DNA of 64,000 bases, from assembly GCF_900177645.1 (NCBI RefSeq), contig NZ_FXAO01000011.1, positions 62,001-126,000 of the forward strand, written 5' to 3'. The notes beneath the pieces are model-generated. The model made no database searches. It was given only the letters and a program-made list of their open reading frames with translations, and had not been told where the DNA came from. A program made the translations under genes and the position numbers. Positions 57,919-64,000 of the stretch are shown here, in pieces (within the stretch, counting starts at the first letter, position 1; the number at the start of each line of letters is the position of its first letter). The stretch is from Arenibacter troitsensis (GTDB lineage: Bacteria; Bacteroidota; Bacteroidia; Flavobacteriales; Flavobacteriaceae).

Positions 57919-59796
57919 ATGTTTAAAATAAAATTCAGCATATTTATCAAAACCTTGGTCATAGTTCTTGGTTCTATTCCTGCTTTATTCTCCCAAATAA
58001 AACAGATGGAGGAGCGTCCACCAAATATTGTTTGGATTACCTCCGAGGATAATTCCAAGCACTACCTTGAACTTTTTGACAACAATGGCATACCCACCCC
58101 CAATATTGAATCCCTGGCTAAAAACGGTTTAATATTTGATCGTGCTTTCTCCAATGCCCCAGTTTGTAGCGTAGCCAGATCGGCCATAATAACAGGTTGT
58201 TTTGGACCACGTATCGGGGCCCAATACCATAGAAAAATTGTGACGGTCCCAATGCCCGATTCGCTCAAAATGTTTCCGACATATTTAAGACAGGTAGGCT
58301 ATTTTACCACCAACAATAGCAAGGAAGATTATAATATAATAAAAAATGACGGTGTTTGGGACGAATCTTCCAAGAATGCCAGCTGGAAAAACAGGAATGA
58401 AAATCAACCCTTTTTCCATGTTTTCAATATTGGGGTATCACATGAGTCCAGCATGCACTTCACTGCTGGGGATATGGAAACTACTCTGCCTGAAACTGAC
58501 CAAACCTCATTTAAAATACAGCCCAACCATCCCAATACCGAGCTATTTAAATACACCAACGCCCTGTACAGGGATAAAATTAGGGAAATGGACAGGCAGG
58601 TCGGAAACGTGATCAACGAACTTAAAACCGATGGAAGACTGGACGACACCTTTATTTTTTACTTTGGCGATCATGGCGGTGTATTGCCAGGAAGCAAAGG
58701 CTATCTGTACGAAACCGGACTCCACGTCCCTATGGTAGTCCACGTTCCTAAAAAATATAAACATCTCGTAAATAGTCCTATTGGTAGCACCGTAAAAGGC
58801 TTTGTAAGCTTTATTGATTTGGCTCCAACAGTATTACAACTTGCAGGAATAAGCATACCACAGGGAATGGATGGTAAGCCATTTTTAGGCAAGGAGATAA
58901 AGAATGACGAATTAAATGCCCGCGATGAAACCTATAGTTATGCGGATAGGTTCGATGAAAAATATGATATGGTGAGGGCCATAAGAAAAGGGAAATATAA
59001 ATATATTAGAAACTATCAGCCCTTTAATTTTGATGGCTTAATGAACAACTATCGTTACAAGCAAATGGCTTACCAAGAATGGCAGGCAATGTACAACAAA
59101 GGAGAACTGACCAAAATACAATCTGCCTTCTTTGAATCGCGCCCACCAGAAATGCTTTTTGATATTGATGCGGACCCTTATGAAACAAAAAATCTGGCCA
59201 ATGACCCAACGTATAAAACTACTGTTAGCGACCTGCGTAACAGACTCAATTCTTGGGTAAAAGGAATGCCGGACCTGTCATTTTATCCAGAACATGTCCT
59301 TATAGAAAAGGCTTTTGAAAACCCTGTGGCTTATGGGACTAAACACAAAAAGGACATTGAAAAATATATTGAAATTGCAGATCTGGGACTTTTAAGCTTT
59401 AAGGATGCCAAAAAAGCTTTGAGTACGGCCTTGGATTCTTCGGATCCATGGGAAAGATATTGGGCAATAATCGTCTGCAGTACTTTTGGAAAACAGGCCA
59501 TGTCATTGGCGCCGAAAATTAAAGCAATGGCCAACAAGGATACAGAACGTATTAACAGGGTACGTGCGGCAGAATTTCTGGCAATTTTAAAACAATTGGA
59601 TCCGTCCGCGATAATGACAAAGGCTTTGTACGAGTCCGATAAGCCCAGTGAGGCCCTTTTAATATTAAACGCTATGGTGTTGATGAATTCCGGTAAATTC
59701 AATTATAATTTTGATATCCACCTGGACCAAATATCCAAAGTGGTTTCGGAAGATTCGGAAGTGATGCGCAGATTGGAATTCCTAAAAGTACAATAA
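57919..59796 (+). CDS. Sulfatase 6, type I-like, with atypical active-site motif and HEAT-like tail
   Basis: A 625-residue exported protein with a signal peptide at 1-26 (ending ALFSQ). The sulfatase core starts NIVWITSEDNSKHYL. The active-site motif reads APVCSVARSAIITGC: Cys83 is present, but the third position is Val instead of the usual Pro/Ala of C-x-P/A-x-R, so maturation may need a specific maturase or differ. YFGDHGGVLPGSKG and GKYKYIRNY follow. Residues about 480-625 form HEAT-like helix pairs (FKDAKKALSTALDSSDPWER, INRVRAAEFLAILKQ). The divergent neighbour is ThuA. Substrate unknown. Confidence 0.85.
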   Translation: MFKIKFSIFIKTLVIVLGSIPALFSQIKQMEERPPNIVWITSEDNSKHYLELFDNNGIPTPNIESLAKNGLIFDRAFSNAPVCSVARSAIITGCFGPRIGAQYHRKIVTVPMPDSLKMFPTYLRQVGYFTTNNSKEDYNIIKNDGVWDESSKNASWKNRNENQPFFHVFNIGVSHESSMHFTAGDMETTLPETDQTSFKIQPNHPNTELFKYTNALYRDKIREMDRQVGNVINELKTDGRLDDTFIFYFGDHGGVLPGSKGYLYETGLHVPMVVHVPKKYKHLVNSPIGSTVKGFVSFIDLAPTVLQLAGISIPQGMDGKPFLGKEIKNDELNARDETYSYADRFDEKYDMVRAIRKGKYKYIRNYQPFNFDGLMNNYRYKQMAYQEWQAMYNKGELTKIQSAFFESRPPEMLFDIDADPYETKNLANDPTYKTTVSDLRNRLNSWVKGMPDLSFYPEHVLIEKAFENPVAYGTKHKKDIEKYIEIADLGLLSFKDAKKALSTALDSSDPWERYWAIIVCSTFGKQAMSLAPKIKAMANKDTERINRVRAAEFLAILKQLDPSAIMTKALYESDKPSEALLILNAMVLMNSGKFNYNFDIHLDQISKVVSEDSEVMRRLEFLKVQ

Positions 59797-59850
59797 GCCA
59801 ATCTTTTAAAATTATTGAATTACGGATCGGGAATAAAATTCATTTCCCCA

Positions 59851-61200
59851 TCATGGTCTTGTAATGTTTCTAAGTGCCGGCAGTGGACAACTTACCGTAG
59901 TCATATACAGAGGATTCTGTTTATGGCCCGAAGGGTGAAAACATTCATAGGGCGCTCCATATTCCTTCCCCTTTCTAAAGTCGTTCTGGCGTAAATCATC
60001 TATGTATTCCTTTGCCAATCCTTGGGCGAGTTTATAATTGGTTTTGGCTATGGCATAACAAACCCATCCAGTTGGAGTACCCCAATAGGCTCCGTTCTGG
60101 TAGGTATTTTTCTGAGCCAATGAAAATTCCCATGCCGAGGAAGCGCTAAAGTCATCTGTAGTTAAAATGTGCCTAATATTGCCTTTATAAGATAAATGCC
60201 CATTTACGTAGGCTTGGGCCAAGAACCTACTTGTCCTTTCGTTTGCCTCCCTGTCCAAAATTTCGTAATAGACGGCCAATGCCGTGGACCAAACGTCCGC
60301 TTGACTTCCTTTGCCGTTCGAAGCTTTGAGCATGCCCCTTTCATCCATAAACACCAACGGTAAGGCCTCCTTAATTTTATTGGCTATCACAGTGTATTTT
60401 TCCGCTTTTTCTTGATTGTTTTGTTTTTCAAACAATTCGGATAGCTCCAAAGCAGCCTTAAATTTTAATATGGACGGATAACAAAGATCCCCAGTAATGG
60501 TCATCACATCCCTAAAACCAAAATCAATGCCCCTAAAATAGTCCGTGGTAGTAACTATATGATTATCCAATCTAGATGGAGGTACATTAAAGGCAATTTC
60601 AAGTCGGTCCATAAGGCTCATTCCATTAATTTCCTTGTCCAAAATTGACAGATCTTGAGTTGTTGCCACATAATAACGGGCCATATGTATAAAGAAAAAC
60701 TGATCCCCATAGGGCGGGGTTCTACCAAACTCAGGAGTACCCTGTTCTTCAAAACTATAGGTGCCTGGAAAATATATGGGCAATCCGTCATCCATGCGGA
60801 TATGATCTGCTATGGCACCTAACGGCACCATAGCGCCATTTTTAGTAAGCCATGTCCGATCTGCTTGGGTGGAAGCCGTTAACAATAACATATGCCTTTG
60901 TTCTTCCCCGGAAATAAATCCGGATTCCAAGGACATGGCATAATCCCGGATCCAGAAAGCCGGATAACTACCCCTACCCCCAGGTTTTACCAATATTCCA
61001 CCAGTATTGTTTGTACCCATTTGATCGGTAATCCGCTCCCCAGGGTAAATACGGGAACTGTCAATGATGGTTTTGGTTAATATTTCCAGAAATTTAAAAT
61101 CCTTGTCACTTAAAATAGCGCCCTTGTCCGGGATTTTGGATTGCCCATGCCCCAATGATACTAAAGTCAGGAATAAAAAGGATAATATTGGTTGTTTCAT
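59851..61200 (-). CDS. Six-hairpin glycosidase-like exported protein
   Basis: A 449-residue protein from the ATG at 61200 (signal MKQPILSFLFLTLVSLGHGQ); the frame extends to 61233 without a signal. Key segments are GGRGSYPAFWIRDYAMSLES, ASTQADRTWLTKNGAMVPLG, DFGFRDVMTITGDLCYPSIL, and DVWSTALAVYYEIL, repeated helical pairs suggesting an (alpha/alpha)6 toroid as in GH15/GH63/GH154-type proteins. The WIRD motif could hold a catalytic Asp. I cannot assign a GH family. It is convergent with sulfatase 6 and probably acts on the same glycan pool. Confidence 0.65.
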   Translation of the reverse strand: MKQPILSFLFLTLVSLGHGQSKIPDKGAILSDKDFKFLEILTKTIIDSSRIYPGERITDQMGTNNTGGILVKPGGRGSYPAFWIRDYAMSLESGFISGEEQRHMLLLTASTQADRTWLTKNGAMVPLGAIADHIRMDDGLPIYFPGTYSFEEQGTPEFGRTPPYGDQFFFIHMARYYVATTQDLSILDKEINGMSLMDRLEIAFNVPPSRLDNHIVTTTDYFRGIDFGFRDVMTITGDLCYPSILKFKAALELSELFEKQNNQEKAEKYTVIANKIKEALPLVFMDERGMLKASNGKGSQADVWSTALAVYYEILDREANERTSRFLAQAYVNGHLSYKGNIRHILTTDDFSASSAWEFSLAQKNTYQNGAYWGTPTGWVCYAIAKTNYKLAQGLAKEYIDDLRQNDFRKGKEYGAPYECFHPSGHKQNPLYMTTVSCPLPALRNITRP

Positions 61201-61500
61201 ATGATTTGTTATTGTCTTGAAATTAATTACCATGCACCCTTCAATGGCACGGTTCCAAAGTGCAAAAGTAAAATATGTACCAAAAATTTATTGAGCATCC
61301 TAAAACGCTACATTTGATCGAACTAAAATGTACAAGATTGACTTATGAAAAGGGAATTTCCCTAAATTTAAGCAAACAATTTTAACCGTACACAAATCTT
61401 TAGGTACAAGCGTCACCAACTTGTTCCGCCCAAAGTGGAAAAGGCAACCGACAAAGACAATTTTCCAGATTTGGTAGATTACAAACAAAAAGGAACAACT
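61201..61500. other. Divergent intergenic region, one -7 box
   Basis: TACTTTTG on the minus strand (61263-61270) is a candidate -7 box for the glycosidase-like gene, without a clear -33. The near-palindrome AGGGAATTTCCCT lies at 61351-61363. Nothing else found. Confidence 0.4.
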
Positions 61501-62427
61501 ATGCAAACAATATTAGGGGCGGGTGGCGCCATTGGAATGGAACTGGCCAAGGCTTTAACGGAATATACCAGCAAAATAAAGTTGGTAAATAGACATCCGG
61601 AAAAGGTAAATGATACGGACCAACTTTTTCCTGCTGACCTTTTGGATAGAGCAAAGGTTTTTGAAGCAGTACAAGGCTCCAGAATTGTGTATGTCACCGT
61701 TGGATTTCCGTACAAGCTTAAAATTTGGCAGCAGAACTGGCCAAAATTCATAAAATACGTAATCGATGCCTGCATAGAACACAAATGCAAATTGGTGTTT
61801 TTTGACAATATATACATGTATGACCCCAATTTTTTGGATGGAATGAATGAGGAAACACCTATTAATCCCCCAAGCAAAAAAGGGAAGGTTCGTGCCGAAA
61901 TAGCAGGCATGATTATGGAAAAGGTAAAAAAGGGAGAACTAGAAGCTTTGATTGCCCGTTCAGCAGATTTTTACGGCCCTAATATTAAGAATTCCAGTAT
62001 ATTGACCGAGATGGTATTCAAACCCTTGAGTACCGGCAAAAAAGCCAATTGGATGGCTTCGTTAAATTACAAACACTCCTTTACCTACACTCCAGATGCG
62101 GCTAAAGCCACTGCCCTGCTAGGCAATTCACCCCAGGCCTACAATCAGGTATGGCATTTACCTACTGCCAAAAATCCCTACACAGGAAAAGAATGGATAG
62201 AGGCCATTGCAGGTGAAATGGGGGTTAAGCCTAGATTTCAGGTGGCCAGCCGGCTAATTATAAAGATACTAGGACTTTTTATTCCCGTTATGAGGGAAAT
62301 GCCCGAAATGATGTATCAATACGACAGGGACTATGTTTTTAATTCAGATAAATTTGACAGTCACTATAATTTTAAGACCACTCCCTATTTAGAAGGCATT
62401 AAAGAAATTGTTAGATCTGATTATTAA
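61501..62427 (+). CDS. NAD-dependent epimerase/dehydratase-like protein (atypical SDR)
   Basis: A 308-residue protein. The frame also runs back to 61435, but the ATG at 61501 begins directly at the dinucleotide fold (MQTILGAGGAIGMELAKAL, glycine-rich loop GAGGAIG). Later segments are VNRHPEKVNDTDQL, FFDNIYMYDPNF with the Tyr position of extended/atypical SDRs, and ARSADFYGPNIKNSS. No signal peptide, so it is cytoplasmic. The substrate could be a nucleotide-sugar or a small carbonyl; the C-terminal helix VMREMPEMMYQYDRDYVF is family-like. Transcribed away from the glycosidase-like gene. Confidence 0.85.
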   Translation: MQTILGAGGAIGMELAKALTEYTSKIKLVNRHPEKVNDTDQLFPADLLDRAKVFEAVQGSRIVYVTVGFPYKLKIWQQNWPKFIKYVIDACIEHKCKLVFFDNIYMYDPNFLDGMNEETPINPPSKKGKVRAEIAGMIMEKVKKGELEALIARSADFYGPNIKNSSILTEMVFKPLSTGKKANWMASLNYKHSFTYTPDAAKATALLGNSPQAYNQVWHLPTAKNPYTGKEWIEAIAGEMGVKPRFQVASRLIIKILGLFIPVMREMPEMMYQYDRDYVFNSDKFDSHYNFKTTPYLEGIKEIVRSDY

Positions 62428-62592
62428 AAGGAACACCTATAATATTTTTCCGGTTTACTGCTTTTTGTCACGTTTTATTGCTGATTCATTGGAGTGCCAT
62501 TCACCAATATGTTTGGATTCCCGTTGGTTAACGTTTGGAGAATGGCACCGTTGCAATACAGATTGATGTTTAAAACTACTTTTGTAGAGATC
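62428..62592. repeat. Inverted repeat between convergent genes
   Basis: GTGCCATTC (62494-62502) and GAATGGCAC (62540-62548) are perfect inverse copies 37 bases apart. The interval may serve as a structured end of both convergent transcripts, though it lacks a clear T run. Confidence 0.45.
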
Positions 62593-63162
62593 CTAGGTAC
62601 CGGACATAATGGCCTGTGGCACTATATTCTTAACAGGCTTTATACTCTTTAAGTACGCATATATTGCCTTTATGTCCTCATCTGGCAACTTGGAATATCC
62701 TTCCCAAGGCATTGGGGGCAATAAGGGCCTACTATTATCCAACCCTTTATATTTCCCTTCTTTTATGGACTTCACAAATTGCTCCTCGGACCAAAATCCT
62801 ATACCCGTAGCATCCGGTGTTAAATTACCGGCGAAAGAGGTGCCCCAAGGTCCTATTGCTGCGGTACTGTTCATATTAAACAACACATAGCCCCCTACGG
62901 CTTGCGGATCGTATTCCGGTAAAATCTCATTGGAATCATGTCCGGATAACAATCTATCGGGATCTGGCACCGGACCTCTTGGGGTCATAACTTTAGGGGA
63001 GTGACAATCGTTGCACCCTAAAGTAGCAACCAACAATTCCCCTCGTTGTATTTGATTAACAGCGCTAGGTAATTCTGCTTTTGCTACTTCCTTTTGTTTT
63101 GGTGAGCCACATGCACATATCATTAGGCCGGTGACGGCAAGCGTTAAAAGTGTTTTTTTCAT
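62593..63162 (-). CDS. c-type cytochrome lipoprotein
   Basis: A 189-residue protein. A lipobox at MICAC (Cys18) predicts a lipoprotein. One haem-binding motif GCNDCHSPK (Cys50, Cys53, His54) and a distal Met in LLPPMPWEGY give a single class-I-like haem. A proline- and glycine-rich linker (MTPRGPVPDPDRLLSG) separates them. Proteins of this kind serve as electron acceptors for periplasmic molybdenum hydroxylases or alcohol dehydrogenases, so it could accept electrons from one of the two molybdenum enzymes in this window, which lack a FAD subunit. That link is inference only. Confidence 0.88.
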   Translation of the reverse strand: MKKTLLTLAVTGLMICACGSPKQKEVAKAELPSAVNQIQRGELLVATLGCNDCHSPKVMTPRGPVPDPDRLLSGHDSNEILPEYDPQAVGGYVLFNMNSTAAIGPWGTSFAGNLTPDATGIGFWSEEQFVKSIKEGKYKGLDNSRPLLPPMPWEGYSKLPDEDIKAIYAYLKSIKPVKNIVPQAIMSGT

Positions 63163-63512
63163 AAACTTTAAATTTAGATGTTACTTCATGGGTATAAGGC
63201 CATTTAGTTTTAATTACACGGCCCATAAGACCATAGGATGGTTGTAAATTTTGCTTAACAAAGGAAAACAGAAAGTGCAATGCTGGCAATCACATAAGTA
63301 TGTGAATTATTGGGGCTTTTTTTTAAAAAGAGTATGTTAGGACAATACTAACATTGAGGCCTTTATGAACTCTGGAAAACCAAAGACTTCCTAAAAAATT
63401 ACTTGGGAGGGACTATATCCCAACTAACCATATCCAATCTGTACTAAAAAGTGAAAAACTTTTGCCGTAAATACTTAACTTTCCAAACACAGAGTGTGAG
63501 ACTACTATAAGC
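63163..63512. other. Divergent intergenic region with an operator-like palindrome
   Basis: The inverted repeat ATGTTAG-7-CTAACAT lies at 63334-63354, upstream of the alginate-lyase-family gene. No TAnnTTTG box was recognised for either gene. Confidence 0.45.
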
Positions 63513-64000
63513 ATGAAACCTATTACTATTATTCTATCGGTAACGATCCTCTTTAACATTAACACCCTATTAAACAAGGACAAAAAGAGGCCCTTAGCAG
63601 TTCCTACTGGAATTCTTGTTTCTGCGGAGGAGTTATGCAAAATAAAGGAAATGGCCGCTTCTGGACATGAACCGCATAGTACCAATGTGGATCTTTTTCT
63701 TCATTATATAGACAGTTTAATGCAGGCTTCAACGGCTTGGCCCCTTTTGGAAGACGAAGTTGTGATTTCCAATCGCAGTTCCAACGATCCAATTCAACTA
63801 AGTTCCAATGGCGGGAAACTGGCCTATGGCTCTGCAATAGCCTGGCATTTGACAGGAAATAAAAAATATGCGGACAAAGCCAAAACCCTTATTTTGGATC
63901 TTAGTCGCACCCATGGATACCGGAATGCGGAGCATCAAGATTTTCATTGGGGAGCCCAAGGAATTCTGAACTTGGCCAGGGGAGGCACGCCTTATATTTA
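63513..64000 (+). CDS. Alginate-lyase-family protein, C-terminus cut by window edge
   Basis: 162 codons are visible. The leader MKPITIILSVTILFNINTLL is signal-like. AYGSAIAWHLTGNKKYADKA, ILDLSRTHGYRNAEHQDFHW and GAQGILNLARGG resemble the N-terminal half of the alginate_lyase fold (PF05426). Members cleave uronic-acid polymers, so a polysaccharide-lyase role is plausible. The remainder is outside the window, so the active-site Tyr/His and the family assignment cannot be confirmed. Confidence 0.6.
   Translation, partial: MKPITIILSVTILFNINTLLNKDKKRPLAVPTGILVSAEELCKIKEMAASGHEPHSTNVDLFLHYIDSLMQASTAWPLLEDEVVISNRSSNDPIQLSSNGGKLAYGSAIAWHLTGNKKYADKAKTLILDLSRTHGYRNAEHQDFHWGAQGILNLARGGTPYI

Overview
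The window comes from a member of the Bacteroidota, most likely a marine flavobacterium (Flavobacteriaceae). The evidence is two SusC/SusD-type receptor/lipoprotein pairs, a hybrid two-component (HTCS) regulator, six sulfatases, promoters of the TTTG / TAnnTTTG type, lipoprotein signals throughout, and few Shine-Dalgarno sequences. The genus cannot be fixed from the sequence. No transposase, integrase, phage gene, CRISPR array or recognisable defence system is present.

Region 1 (1-9,080) is mostly housekeeping. It holds the N-terminal part of a TonB-dependent outer-membrane protein running off the left edge, the ribosome-assembly GTPase Der, a small membrane protein, a secreted beta-propeller lipoprotein, the GTPase Era, an NhaC-type Na+/H+ antiporter, an initiator tRNA-Met with a clear promoter and terminator, and a 43-residue membrane protein.

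Region 2 (9,151-17,525, minus strand) starts the accessory part: a twin-arginine FAD oxidoreductase, sulfatase 1, and the first SusD/SusC pair. This pair has its own terminator and a far-upstream promoter with an operator-like inverted repeat. Region 3 (18,063-28,617, plus strand) holds an NTF2-like protein, a TolB-propeller/amidohydrolase fusion, a methyltransferase, a molybdenum hydroxylase pair (2Fe-2S subunit plus molybdopterin subunit) and a two-component kinase/regulator pair.

Region 4 (28,789-49,869) is the core polysaccharide-utilisation locus. SusC2-SusD2-sulfatase form a minus-strand unit ending in a terminator, followed by GH30 and a PA14-bearing sulfatase. Divergent from SusC2 are the HTCS regulator, another sulfatase and a second molybdenum hydroxylase pair, with a convergent sulfatase beyond. 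Several enzymes carry export signals, so the plausible scheme is: SusCD2 binds and imports a sulfated glycan, the sulfatases and GH30 process it in the periplasm, the HTCS senses a fragment and drives expression, and the molybdenum enzymes may oxidise an aldehyde or ring product. The substrate cannot be named from the sequence.

Region 5 (50,071-64,000) carries a tripartite RND efflux operon with a small acidic secreted protein upstream, a ThuA-like protein, a sulfatase with an atypical active-site motif and a HEAT-like tail, a six-hairpin glycosidase-like protein, an NAD-dependent epimerase-like protein, a cytochrome c lipoprotein, and the start of an alginate-lyase-family protein cut by the right edge.
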